A stretch of 64,000 nucleotides of DNA from Bacillus sp. SORGH_AS_0510 (GTDB lineage Bacteria > Bacillota > Bacilli > Bacillales > Cytobacillaceae), in NCBI RefSeq assembly GCF_030818775.1, contig NZ_JAUTAU010000001.1:702001-766000 (forward strand), in the 5' to 3' direction. Every line of letters begins with the position of its first letter. Within the stretch, counting starts at the first letter, position 1. This document shows positions 24,712 through 32,684 of the stretch, piece after piece. The position numbers and the translations under genes were made by a program. The notes below the pieces were generated by a model. That model did no database searches and was not told the DNA's origin. It saw nothing but the letters and a program-made list of their open reading frames with translations.

Positions 24712-26148
24712 TTATTCCTTTGTTACTTTCCATAAGACCCCTGTATGTCCGTAGGCTTGTACTAATCCCTTTGTTACCGGAGAGTATCCAAAATCTAAGA
24801 CATATAAGCTTTTTCCATCTGGATGGAATTTACAATCGACCGGTCTTTCAATGCCGGCGGCTTGTTGAGTAGAAGAATCACGTTGTTGTTTATTTCTCAT
24901 AAACACCTCTGAGGTACCTTTATCTACATTCACCCTTACGACTTGATATCCATTATTTATATCCTTTTTATGAGGAGAATTCAGCGGGGCATACGTACCA
25001 AACTCCGTGACAAAAAGCTCTCCGCGATGCCCGAAAAAGTCAGACCGGCAAAAGTCAAGCTGCGTCATGGCGGAATGAGGCTTTTCTAAATAAGCAGGCG
25101 GGCCTGCCCAGGCTGGCAACGTTTCAAACAACTGCTCCGCTGCTTTCCCTTTTGCAGGTTTACAGCGCTCATCCCAAACTGGAACTCCATCTGCCCTCAT
25201 TTCCGGGAACCCATACCAATCTGGTTTCTTCACACTTCCATGCGGCATTTTCACGTTGCGGATATGCCAAACTCGGTCTGGATCTCCGGCAACCGCTCGT
25301 TCCCCTTTTTCTTCCAAACAGTTATCCGAAACATAAAGCTCGCCCTCTTCGTTAAAAGCAAGACCATACGGGTTGCGTAATCCCCAAGCAAGAAGCTCCA
25401 CATCGCTGCCATCTGGCTTAGATCGCCAAAGCCCACTTGAACACCATAATTCTCCTTTGATTACTTCTCCCTTTTTCGCAGGGGTTCCAAACGGTTTGAA
25501 TGGTCCTGTTTCTGTTAAAAACGGAAAAGGCATCAGCGGATTTCTAGTTGTGACGTTATTTCCAGTCAAAACAATATCCTCACCTGGGATATCATGGGCT
25601 TCTGGATGCTTAGCAATATCGACCGTAAAACCAGAAGGCAGGACAACCCCGTTTTGCGAAACAGAACCATTGGCAAAATACATAAGCCCATCATGTGGGC
25701 TAAACACGGGCCCGCCAGGTTCATGCCAACCACCGCTTGGGATTTTTTCTATTAACACTTCCCGTTCTCCTGTTTTCACGTTATAACGAACAATCCTTGC
25801 GAGGTAGCCCCCTTTACAACTTACATAAATATAGCCATCACGATAACTAACCCCTCTAGGACCACCGAGTGATTCAACCGCGAAGACTTCAAGTTCTCCA
25901 GAAGGAAGCAGGCGCAGGATTCTTGGTGGTAAAGCCGGACGTGTTGGCCACGTGCTTCCACCTTCCAAAATGTATAAGGTACCGTCATCCGCAAACCCCA
26001 TGCCGGTAGGAAAGGAGAGTCCAGCAGCTACAACCTCCACTCGGTAACCCTTGGGCACCCACACATCATCAGGATTAATGACTGGCCTTGCACTGATAGG
26101 AAGAGTAATCTTTGAATCGTTCACAACAGTGGTAGATATTCTATTCAA
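24712..26148 (-). CDS. Sorbosone dehydrogenase-like (PQQ-type) beta-propeller protein
   Basis: 478 residues starting at a TTG placed 8 bases after GGGGG. Six-bladed propeller features of the soluble glucose/sorbosone dehydrogenase fold are VAAGLSFPTGMGFADDGTLY, a GGPRG block, GGPVFSPHDGLMYFANGSVS, WGLRNPYGLAFNEEGELYVS, and ERPVDCKFHPDGKSLYVLDF. No signal peptide or heme-binding CxxCH is present, so it appears cytoplasmic, unusual for a PQQ enzyme. No PQQ synthesis genes occur here. It heads a unit with a helical protein and a membrane protein. Catalytic activity is uncertain; the propeller could serve another role. Confidence 0.8.
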   Translation of the reverse strand: MNRISTTVVNDSKITLPISARPVINPDDVWVPKGYRVEVVAAGLSFPTGMGFADDGTLYILEGGSTWPTRPALPPRILRLLPSGELEVFAVESLGGPRGVSYRDGYIYVSCKGGYLARIVRYNVKTGEREVLIEKIPSGGWHEPGGPVFSPHDGLMYFANGSVSQNGVVLPSGFTVDIAKHPEAHDIPGEDIVLTGNNVTTRNPLMPFPFLTETGPFKPFGTPAKKGEVIKGELWCSSGLWRSKPDGSDVELLAWGLRNPYGLAFNEEGELYVSDNCLEEKGERAVAGDPDRVWHIRNVKMPHGSVKKPDWYGFPEMRADGVPVWDERCKPAKGKAAEQLFETLPAWAGPPAYLEKPHSAMTQLDFCRSDFFGHRGELFVTEFGTYAPLNSPHKKDINNGYQVVRVNVDKGTSEVFMRNKQQRDSSTQQAAGIERPVDCKFHPDGKSLYVLDFGYSPVTKGLVQAYGHTGVLWKVTKE

Positions 26149-26298
26149 TTTTAAAACCCCCTTAAATATCTATGTTTTCCTCTACAGTATGGTCAAGGGG
26201 ATTTTTCCTATTCTGGGATAGATGCCTATTTGTCCACGGACATCTCTCCTTTGCTTAGGCTTTTGAATTTATTGATGAAATAACGAGAGGTGAACAAC

Positions 26299-26484
26299 GT
26301 GAGAGAATTATATATGGATGCCCCCTCACATCGAGAACAGCTGAACGATTGGGAATGAACGGCACTAGAAAATTTTTCTGCAAAGATGGATGACAAAACT
26401 CGGCCATTCCCTTGTATTCCAGCAACAATCGGCTTTTCTAAGAACCAATTACGTTATGGATTTGTTGGAGATTTTTTTCATACT
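26299..26484 (+). pseudogene. N-terminal remnant of a YqcI/YcgG-type gene
   Basis: GTG at 26299 with GAGAGGTG upstream opens VRELYMDAPSHREQLNDWE, then an in-frame TGA, then the same frame continues TALENFSAKMDDKTRPFPCI and PATIGFSKNQLRYGFVGDFF. The FPCIPA.xGxxxNxLRYGFVG block is how I recall YqcI/YcgG proteins. Similarity stops exactly where the third cwlJ cassette begins, and no later part of the gene follows it. Confidence 0.6.
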
Positions 26485-26487
26485 ATA
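26479..26487 (+). promoter_or_regulatory. Sporulation-type -10 box of cwlJ copy 3
   Basis: CATACTATA, same as at 18275, but the upstream -35 region present in copies 1 and 2 is replaced by yqcI-like sequence. Confidence 0.45.
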
Positions 26488-26503
26488 TTTTTGGGGTGAA
26501 AAA

Positions 26504-26711
26504 ATGCCAAGAGCAAACTACCGAAGGTCAGACGTTGACTTAATGGCAAGGATGATGAGGGCAGCACCCAGTGAAATATGCCCTTTGGTATTTTAATCCA
26601 CATCCTCCATGCCCACCAACCTGGTACGATCAACCTCGTACGGGTCAATTTAAAGAACATTGTTTTTATGAACCAAAGCCTGGAACCTGTAATACGGTTT
26701 ATAGTGGGTAA
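26504..26711 (+). pseudogene. Internally deleted cwlJ copy 3
   Basis: Starts MPRANYRRSDVDLMARMMRA like the intact gene, then jumps (near 26562) to the region coding the C-terminal third, which is out of frame with the start; in its own frame it reads PSEICPL... while the corrected frame gives ALWYFNPHPPCPPTWYDQPR and FKEHCFYEPKPG to a stop at 26711. About 240 bp, including most of the catalytic domain, are gone. The leader, ribosome site and terminator of the cassette remain. Confidence 0.87.
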
Positions 26712-26739
26712 GCTTACTCTATGAGAGTAAGCTTTTTTT
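26710..26739 (+). terminator. Terminator of cwlJ copy 3
   Basis: AAGCTTACTCT / AGAGTAAGCTTTTTTT, the same hairpin as at 18739. Confidence 0.85.
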
Positions 26740-26741
26740 CA

Positions 26742-26818
26742 GGTGCCAGGGGGACGGTTCTGGTGGTTTTTTTCATTGAGGGGTTTGAGGAGCCAGAAGA
26801 ACCGTCCCTGTGGTTTTT
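26742..26818. repeat. Family B inverted-repeat element, copy 5
   Basis: GCCAGGGGGACGGTTCTGG ... GCCAGAAGAACCGTCCCTG. Directly follows the cwlJ copy 3 terminator. Confidence 0.88.
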
Positions 26819-26828
26819 CCTTTGGTAT

Positions 26829-26861
26829 AAAAAAAATCTTCCATCACGGAAGATTTTTTTT
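26829..26861 (-). terminator. trmL terminator
   Basis: AAAAAATCTTCC ATCAC GGAAGATTTTTTTT; minus-strand T run after the stem, overlapping the trmL stop. Confidence 0.85.
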
Positions 26862-27330
26862 ATTTTAAGTTAGGAAATCCCTGCTGGCGTAGGGCCTCAT
26901 AGACTAATATGGCAGCTGTATTTGAAAGGTTTAATGAACGTATATGTTGGTTCATTGGTATTCTCAAGAAGTGGTCTTGATTATTTTTTAGTAAATCCTT
27001 TGGTAGACCTGTTGTCTCTTTTCCGAACATAAAATAATGGTCCTTTGTGGTGTCACTAAAATCAAAGGCAGAATGTGCTTTTTCACCGAACGTCTCAATA
27101 TAGTAAAACTCACCTTTATTTTTCGAAAAAAAGTCATCTAATGAGTCATAATACGTGATGTTTACAGACTCCCAAAAGTCTAACCCTGATCGTTTGATCA
27201 TTTCAGCGTCTGTTGAAAAGCCGAGTGGTCGGATTAAATGCAAGGCTGTATCGGTTCCGGCACAAGTCAGTGCGATATTGGCCGTATTAGCCGGAATTTC
27301 TGGTTGATATAGTACAACATGTATGGCCAA
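26860..27330 (-). CDS. trmL: tRNA (cytidine/uridine-34-2'-O)-methyltransferase TrmL
   Basis: 156 residues, SPOUT-fold methyltransferase. Conserved blocks are MAIHVVLYQPEIPANTANIA, CAGTDTALHLIRPLGF, YFMFGKETTGLPKDLL and IPMNQHIRSLNLSNTAAILV; the last contains the knot and S-adenosylmethionine site. TrmL methylates the ribose of the wobble base of tRNA-Leu species in the cytoplasm. Length and start are standard. Monocistronic with its own terminator. Confidence 0.95.
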   Translation of the reverse strand: MAIHVVLYQPEIPANTANIALTCAGTDTALHLIRPLGFSTDAEMIKRSGLDFWESVNITYYDSLDDFFSKNKGEFYYIETFGEKAHSAFDFSDTTKDHYFMFGKETTGLPKDLLKNNQDHFLRIPMNQHIRSLNLSNTAAILVYEALRQQGFPNLK

Positions 27331-27461
27331 GAATGGTCACCTCCATCTCTCATTTAGCCTCCATATTATAGCATATTGTTATGGAGATTCATGAAGGCGA
27401 GTAGATAAGAACCTCAGATCTGTTGTTAGTACTAAATTTTGTTACTACTATTAGCGCCCAG

Positions 27462-27803
27462 TTATAACTTTTTAACAAATTCAGATTTTAATTTCATAGC
27501 TCCAAAACCATCAATCTTACAATCAATATCATGATCCCCGTCAACTAAACGGATGTTTTTAACTTTGGTACCTACTTTTAAGACTGAAGAGCTCCCTTTT
27601 ACTTTAAGGTCTTTGATGATTGTTACAGTATCACCATCGGTTAAGACATTTCCATTTGCATCCTTGAAAATCTTGTTATCGTCACTGTTCTCTGTTTCAG
27701 AATCTAGAGTCCACTCATAAGCACATTCAGGGCAAATATATAGACTTCCATCTTCATACGTATATGTGGAATTACATTTTGGGCAATTTGGCAAATTTGA
27801 CAT
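27462..27803 (-). CDS. Zinc ribbon protein, PhnA/YjdM family
   Basis: 113 residues. The N-terminal zinc ribbon [20 protein letters not shown] with a second CPECAYEW pair (four Cys) precedes a C-terminal SH3-like domain with [40 protein letters not shown] and a final [10 protein letters not shown]. This is the PhnA/YjdM family, once linked to alkylphosphonate use but present in organisms without a phn operon. Start ATG behind GGAGG. Lies just downstream of ytzI on the same strand. Confidence 0.92.
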   Translation of the reverse strand: MSNLPNCPKCNSTYTYEDGSLYICPECAYEWTLDSETENSDDNKIFKDANGNVLTDGDTVTIIKDLKVKGSSSVLKVGTKVKNIRLVDGDHDIDCKIDGFGAMKLKSEFVKKL

Positions 27804-27830
27804 AATTACATTTTCCTCCGTTCATTTCAT

Positions 27831-28001
27831 CTAATCCTTTTTTTCACTATGGGCAATCCTTTTTTCTTCATTTACATTTGGATTGTTTTCTAAAGGATCC
27901 ACCGTATGTTTATAGGTATAAGCTTTGGAAGTTGTTACAACGCTTAAGAATAATACAATTAAAACAATCAAAACCCCAATAATAATAAAACCCATTACCA
28001 T
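27831..28001 (-). CDS. ytzI: YtzI-like small membrane protein (56 aa)
   Basis: The frame gives MVMGFIIIGVLIVLIVLFLS, then VVTTSKAYTYKHTVDPLENN and a short charged tail: one membrane helix followed by the SKxYxYKHTVDPLExNP block I associate with YtzI of B. subtilis. The ATG at 28001 follows AGGTGA at 5 bases. It ends 27 bases before the PhnA-type gene and is probably co-transcribed with it. Function unknown. Confidence 0.75.
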   Translation of the reverse strand: MVMGFIIIGVLIVLIVLFLSVVTTSKAYTYKHTVDPLENNPNVNEEKRIAHSEKKD

Positions 28002-28297
28002 TTTATTCACCTGACTTTATTCATTTTTAGCAAAACTTTAATTCATTCTGGTCAGAATGATCATTTTCAGCGTTAAATGTATCTAACTCAAGTATTCTGA
28101 TTCTCAAGGGATGAGCAAGTGCTTTGAAAAACTCCGGTTTAAATTGTTGCATTATGTACCTTTTGTTGCACAGAAACACTTGCCTATTTATAATTTTAGT
28201 ATATCTGATTATTTGAATATACTATGTAATGAATTTACACTCGATTCTAAATGAAGTCAAAGGTTTTTTTGAGAAGGACAAGGACCAGGGGAAGGAT

Positions 28298-28368
28298 CAG
28301 GGGGACGGTGGCTTTTTCTCTCATTGAGAAGTTTTAATGTGCCAGGAGAACCGTTCCTGTGGCATTTT
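28298..28368. repeat. Family B element, copy 6 (left arm eroded)
   Basis: GGGGGACGGTGGC (TTCTG lost from the left arm) ... GCCAGGAGAACCGTTCCTGTGG. The rest of the gap 28002-28443 shows no gene. Confidence 0.8.
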
Positions 28369-28443
28369 TGGACAAATTCACGTATTCCCACTACAGGTTC
28401 TACGAATAGACTATTGTAGTCTAGTAGAAAGGGAGTGAAGTTT

Positions 28444-28884
28444 GTGGACAGCAAGTCCAAAAGGTTAACTGTGATGTTAAGACAGGAGTTTTCTTTTTAT
28501 GCCAACGATGAAGTCCTCAAGACCATACTACAAAATATCGCCGCTGGAGGCGTAACAATAGCCGCTTTTACGATAACAAAGATTAACATGAGGAACGTGA
28601 ACTTTGCCCGATTAGTTGTCGGACCGGACAGTTCAAATAGTTCCCAAGCTAACCTGGTTGCACAGGATGCTCTTCGCTCATTAGGCGTACAGTTCGATCA
28701 GGAGAAAGTCATCCAGTTGATCGGGAACCCTGGAACGCCGGGCATCTTAAGCAATGTTCTTCAAATTTTGTCCCATCGTGTCGAAGTGTTCGCTACGTAT
28801 ACGGGAGTGAATTCTATCATCCTGAATGTATCGGATATTCAAACGGCACTTCGATTATTAAAGAAAAATAATATTGTTGGTTAA
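28444..28884 (+). CDS. Hypothetical protein with probable paired ACT-like domains
   Basis: 146 residues from a GTG at 28444 placed 8 bases after GGGAG; an in-frame GTG at 28435 overlaps that site. Blocks GGVTIAAFTITKINMRNVNF and GTPGILSNVLQILSHRVEVF, then TGVNSIILNVSDIQTALRLL, follow the beta-alpha-beta pattern of ACT-type ligand-binding domains. Soluble and monocistronic, with a terminator at 28972. No enzyme domain is attached, so it may be a free-standing regulator. Function not established. Confidence 0.65.
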   Translation: MDSKSKRLTVMLRQEFSFYANDEVLKTILQNIAAGGVTIAAFTITKINMRNVNFARLVVGPDSSNSSQANLVAQDALRSLGVQFDQEKVIQLIGNPGTPGILSNVLQILSHRVEVFATYTGVNSIILNVSDIQTALRLLKKNNIVG

Positions 28885-28971
28885 GGTCCATGTTCTTCCG
28901 TCATGCGTCCTCATTAAAGTTGGAGGGGGGAAGATTTTCATCAAGAACCTCTTGAAAGAAAGCTCCTTGAA

Positions 28972-28993
28972 CCAGGCTAAATGCCTGGCTTTT
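28972..28993 (+). terminator. Rho-independent terminator
   Basis: CCAGGC TAAAT GCCTGG CTTTT; between convergent genes, may act in both directions. Confidence 0.75.
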
Positions 28994-28996
28994 AAG

Positions 28997-29470
28997 CTAT
29001 GCCTTGTGCTTTAAAAAAACTCTGGAATTAAAATGGGAAATAAATAGCATGAACAGGGCAAAAATATTCGGAATCCACAAATTCATATGGCTAATAACAG
29101 TTTCATAGTGTCCAATAGGGGTTAGATAAATGGCTACTGCAAAAGAGAAAACCAATCCGATCATCGATAATTTTGATTTTCTTTTTGTTAGCATAAAAAA
29201 ATAATAATAAATTGCGCTAAACATCCAAAATTGCACGGTTAACCAGGCGTGTGATAGTCGGATATCATACTTTGTCTTTAAGTAAGTTATGGTGATTATC
29301 CCGATCACTATAACGGCAAGAAAAGGGGCGATTCTAACAAACCTTAATATCCGATCTAACCGCTTTTTTTCTTGCACTTCATGAAAAGAAACGTTTTTCA
29401 TTAAATTGTTTTTTACTGCTAGTAACATACCAATTAATCCAAGACCGATGATGAATACGAGTAATGCCAT
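28997..29470 (-). CDS. Hypothetical membrane protein (157 aa)
   Basis: About five hydrophobic segments (residues 3-18, 48-66, 78-93, 100-118, 132-148), with a charged stretch VSFHEVQEKKRLDRILRFVR after the first. Start ATG behind AAGGAGATG. A frame remnant upstream ends within the ribosome site, suggesting a former coupled gene. I do not recognise the family. Confidence 0.65.
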   Translation of the reverse strand: MALLVFIIGLGLIGMLLAVKNNLMKNVSFHEVQEKKRLDRILRFVRIAPFLAVIVIGIITITYLKTKYDIRLSHAWLTVQFWMFSAIYYYFFMLTKRKSKLSMIGLVFSFAVAIYLTPIGHYETVISHMNLWIPNIFALFMLFISHFNSRVFLKHKA

Positions 29471-29482
29471 TTGTTCATCTCC

Positions 29483-29650
29483 TTATTTGAGTTGTAAATT
29501 TAATTTCATTGATTTTCGTGAGTAATTTCGGTTTGCCAGCGTCATAAATACGCACCATAACCAACCAAAGATTCCATAATCTTCTCTATTCCATCGTACT
29601 TTTTTAGTAAAAAATAATTTAGTAAGAAATGTCACAACTATTAGATGACA
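29483..29650 (-). pseudogene. C-terminal gene fragment upstream of the 28997 gene
   Basis: An open minus-strand frame without a usable start reads FLTKLFFTKKVRWNREDYGI, then FGWLWCVFMTLANRNYSRKS and MKLNLQLK, stop at 29483, immediately followed by the ribosome site of the next gene. The frame runs upstream into family A copy 4. It looks like the tail of a membrane protein gene truncated near that element. Confidence 0.35.
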
Positions 29651-29672
29651 AATGTAATATTTTGCTGTTTTT

Positions 29673-29714
29673 GGGGACAGTCCCCCGGCGCTTTAGCGCA
29701 CCGGGGGACTTCCC
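29673..29714. repeat. Family A palindromic element, copy 4 (right arm eroded)
   Basis: GGGGACAGTCCCCCGGCGC ... CCGGGGGACTTCCC; two bases of the right arm (CTGTCCC to CTTCCC region) are lost or changed. Confidence 0.85.
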
Positions 29715-29725
29715 TTTAAATTTGC

Positions 29726-30496
29726 TTATTTCTTTCCTATCATAATCATTGCATTGCCTAATACTTTTTTGTTTAGTAAGAACTTGGGCAGCTCCATTAC
29801 GTTGGCAAGTTTGTAGGTAGTTAATTCAGATACACCATCTTTTTTTAAGTCATATAAGAGTTCCTTTTGATCCCCAAAGATTTTTTTATCCATAAACAAA
29901 TCTAAGAAAACAAATTGACCACCCGGTTTTAATACTCTTAATGCCTCTTTGATTACTTCCGTTTTATTTTGTCTATCTTTCACTTCATGAAATGTTAGAC
30001 AACTTACAATGATATCGAATTCATCCTCATGAAAAGGGAGCTCTGCAGCACTTGCTTTTAGAAATTCAATCCGATCGGAGACCCCTTCTATTTCAACGTT
30101 TTGTTGGCACTGGACTTTCGAATACTCCCAATTCCCGCCCCAATAATCAATACCAGTTAATAAGGAATTAGGAAATGCCTTTGCCAATTTAATGATCAAT
30201 GAACCACTGCCTGTTCCTATATCTAGTATTTTTTCTTTTCCAACCCCGTTTACTTTGGCAACAAGTAAATCATGTATTTTTGACTGATAATTCCCCCCGA
30301 AGGCAGCGAATTGGTAAACAGAGTATGAGAGAATAAATGCTATATAAATAAAAGGCAACGCTAGAATCCCAGCTAGGACTCGAAGATAGAAATTAACAGG
30401 TAATAATGTTACCAATAGTAGAATGAGTGAAATAAATAAAAAGATAAACAATTTGTAAACGCGAATCCAAGTTCGGTATTTAGTTTTTGTTTTCAA
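29726..30496 (-). CDS. Membrane-anchored class I SAM-dependent methyltransferase
   Basis: 256 residues from a TTG at 30496 about 8 bases after GGGTGG; the frame continues to 30538 without a site. Two adjacent membrane helices (about 15-60) precede a Rossmann methyltransferase domain: motif I ILDIGTGSGSLIIKLA, acidic GIDYWGGNW, DIIVSCLTFHEV, and LRVLKPGGQFVFLDLF. Substrate unknown; membrane anchoring suggests a lipid or membrane-associated acceptor. Followed at once by family A copy 4. Confidence 0.85.
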   Translation of the reverse strand: MKTKTKYRTWIRVYKLFIFLFISLILLLVTLLPVNFYLRVLAGILALPFIYIAFILSYSVYQFAAFGGNYQSKIHDLLVAKVNGVGKEKILDIGTGSGSLIIKLAKAFPNSLLTGIDYWGGNWEYSKVQCQQNVEIEGVSDRIEFLKASAAELPFHEDEFDIIVSCLTFHEVKDRQNKTEVIKEALRVLKPGGQFVFLDLFMDKKIFGDQKELLYDLKKDGVSELTTYKLANVMELPKFLLNKKVLGNAMIMIGKK

Positions 30497-30561
30497 GGTA
30501 GCGACCACCCTTAAATATCTAATTTTTGTTTGATACAATTATTATAAAGGATTAGAAATTT

Positions 30562-30607
30562 GGGGGACAGTCCCCCGGCGCTTTACAGCAGCGGGGGACT
30601 GTCCCCC
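30562..30607. repeat. Family A palindromic element, copy 5
   Basis: GGGGGACAGTCCCCC, GGCGCTTTACAGCAGC, GGGGGACTGTCCCCC. Ends 3 bases before the AAGGAGG site of the glycosyltransferase gene, so it is part of its 5' leader. Confidence 0.92.
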
Positions 30608-30625
30608 TCTAAGGAGGTTTCATTC

Positions 30626-31795
30626 ATGGCTCGTGTTTTGTTTGTTAATGGTGGGTCGGAAGGGCATGTCAATCCTACGATTGGAGTGGTGCAGGAGCTG
30701 ATTTTGCGTGGTGAAGAGGTTGTGTACTTTACGATTGAGGTTTTCCGGGAACGTATAGAGAAAACGGGAGCTACGGTTCGGACATTTGATGGTGATCAAT
30801 TTATCCGAGCCTTTATTTCTGGTGGTAGAACGTATTTGCTCGAAAGAATCAATGGATTGTTGCGGACAGCAGATATCATAATCCCTAGTGTCTTGGAGCA
30901 AATCGAGGGAGAGCATTTTGATTATATCATCCACGATTCCATGTTTGGATGTGGCCGGTTACTTGCCCAAATTCTTCACCTCCCGGCTATTAGTTCATGT
31001 ACTTCGTTTGCACAGACAAAGGAAGCATTCGATGATATGATTTCTGAAAACATCCCTGCAGATGTGGTTGATGAATTTCAAAACCTAACTGCAATGGTGA
31101 AGGAGAAATACGGTGTGGAGATCCGTTCTCCTTACGAAGTGTTTTGTAACCCAGCCCCACTTACCATCGTTTATACAACCAGGGAGTTTCAGCCCTTTGG
31201 AGATACATTTGATCCAACTTACAAATTTGTCGGCCCCTCCATTTCTTTGCGGTCAACGCAAGAGAACTTTGAGTTCACTGCAATCAAGGGGAAAAACCTC
31301 CTTTACATATCACTAGGTACGGTTTTTAACCAAGCGATTGATTTTTATAAGATTTGTTTTGAGGCATTTGGGAACAGTGATCATACGGTTGTCATGTCGA
31401 TTGGGGAAAAAACTCCACTAGCTGAATTGGGCGAGATTCCGCCCAACTTCTTTGTGAAAAATTATGTTCCACAAACGGAAGTGTTGAAACACACTAAGGT
31501 ATTTATCACACATGGTGGTATGAACAGTGTTCATGAGGGTCTCTATTACGGGGTACCTTTAGTTGTTCTCCCGCAAAGCGCAGATCAGCCGATAATTGCT
31601 AGACAAGTTGCCAATATCGGTGCCGGTATCACATTGCAGATGCAGGGGTTGAGTGCCGAACAACTGCGTGATGCTGTGGAACATGTGTTAAAGGACCCAA
31701 CTTTTCAGAGGCGCGCTGCAAAAATGGGGGAATCTTTCCGGAAATCGGGTGGGTATCGCCGGGCAGTGGATGAGATTTTTGTTTTTAAAGGGTGA
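30626..31795 (+). CDS. Macrolide-type UDP-glycosyltransferase (MGT/YjiC family)
   Basis: 389 residues, GT-B fold, family GT1. N-terminus MARVLFVNGGSEGHVNPTIG; C-terminal nucleotide-sugar domain with LLYISLGTVFNQ, FVKNYVPQTEVLKHTKVFIT and THGGMNSVHEGLYYGVPLVV, the GT1 signature. Start ATG 8 bases after AAGGAGG. The family glycosylates macrolides, flavonoids or other small hydrophobic compounds in the cytoplasm; substrate unknown here. The palindrome in the leader could hide or expose the ribosome site. Confidence 0.93.
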   Translation: MARVLFVNGGSEGHVNPTIGVVQELILRGEEVVYFTIEVFRERIEKTGATVRTFDGDQFIRAFISGGRTYLLERINGLLRTADIIIPSVLEQIEGEHFDYIIHDSMFGCGRLLAQILHLPAISSCTSFAQTKEAFDDMISENIPADVVDEFQNLTAMVKEKYGVEIRSPYEVFCNPAPLTIVYTTREFQPFGDTFDPTYKFVGPSISLRSTQENFEFTAIKGKNLLYISLGTVFNQAIDFYKICFEAFGNSDHTVVMSIGEKTPLAELGEIPPNFFVKNYVPQTEVLKHTKVFITHGGMNSVHEGLYYGVPLVVLPQSADQPIIARQVANIGAGITLQMQGLSAEQLRDAVEHVLKDPTFQRRAAKMGESFRKSGGYRRAVDEIFVFKG

Positions 31796-31876
31796 GCCAA
31801 GGGGACGGTTCTGCTGGCTTTTTTTCCTCATCAAGAGGCATTAATGTGCCACAAGAACCGTCCCTGTGGCGTTTCT
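31794..31876. repeat. Family B inverted-repeat element, copy 7
   Basis: GAGCCAAGGGGACGGTTCTG ... GCCACAAGAACCGTCCCTGTGG; starts within the stop codon of the glycosyltransferase gene. Confidence 0.88.
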
Positions 31877-31969
31877 GCATGTGACTTTGGAAAAAATAAA
31901 CATGAAACAACGAAGCTTTTTATACGTCTTACTTATAAAGACATTTTTATTTACGAGAGGAATGTAGTT

Positions 31970-32551
31970 TTGAAGCTGAAACGAATAGGAAGTTTGTTGT
32001 TTATCATTTCTTTCGCGCTGGTTATTATCCTTTTCTTTATAGATGCCAATTCTTCATCTGACAAAAATACGAATCATTCGGCTTCCTATCCAACAGAACT
32101 CCATCCGGTTGTGAAGGAGCGGAGTGATCAATTGACTCAACAGGCCGCCAAAAAAGGTATTCGGATGGTGATTACGGATGAGTTCCGTAGTGCGGAGGAT
32201 CAGGACCGCTTGTATGAGAAGGGCCGAAGTACTGAAGGGGAGATTGTTACCTATGCTAAAGGTGGAGAGTCCTATCATAATTTTGGGTTGGCTGTTGATT
32301 TTGCCCTAAAGGACGCGGCTGGAAATGTGATCTGGGATATGAACTATGATGGGAATGGAAACGGGAAGGCTGATTGGGGTGAGGTGGTTCAGATGGCCAA
32401 GGCACTAGGGTTTGAATGGGGCGGCGATTGGGCTCAATTTAAGGATTACCCTCATTTACAAATGGATTTTGGCTTGAGCGTTGCGGACTTGCAAGATGGG
32501 CAGAGGCCGGCGGGGTCGTCTTTGACCGTGGATACCGAGAAGGTTGAATAG
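31970..32551 (+). CDS. Peptidoglycan L,D/D,D-peptidase, M15 family (CwlK-like)
   Basis: 193 residues from a TTG at 31970 with AGAGG 9 bases upstream. N-terminal membrane helix (about 5-22), Ser/Asn-rich linker, then an M15C domain: RMVITDEFRSAEDQDRLYEK, SYHNFGLAVDFAL with zinc-binding His and Asp, and the last His in DYPHLQMDF. This matches CwlK-type L-alanyl-D-glutamate peptidases that cut stem peptides. WGGDW is also typical. A terminator at 32571 follows. Confidence 0.88.
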   Translation: MKLKRIGSLLFIISFALVIILFFIDANSSSDKNTNHSASYPTELHPVVKERSDQLTQQAAKKGIRMVITDEFRSAEDQDRLYEKGRSTEGEIVTYAKGGESYHNFGLAVDFALKDAAGNVIWDMNYDGNGNGKADWGEVVQMAKALGFEWGGDWAQFKDYPHLQMDFGLSVADLQDGQRPAGSSLTVDTEKVE

Positions 32552-32570
32552 TGTGATGTGGTGTGGCCTT

Positions 32571-32604
32571 AGGGGAGGGTTCTGGTTTGGACCCTGCCCT
32601 TTTT
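32571..32604 (+). terminator. Rho-independent terminator
   Basis: AGGGGAGGGTTC TGGTTT GGACCCTGCCCT followed by TTTTTC. Confidence 0.75.
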
Positions 32605-32684
32605 CTGTTCTGGATTTGAGTGTCCTTTTGAGAAGGTGTAAACATTGTCAGAAGACTGGTCAACTTCTGACAGAGTCAAAGGAA

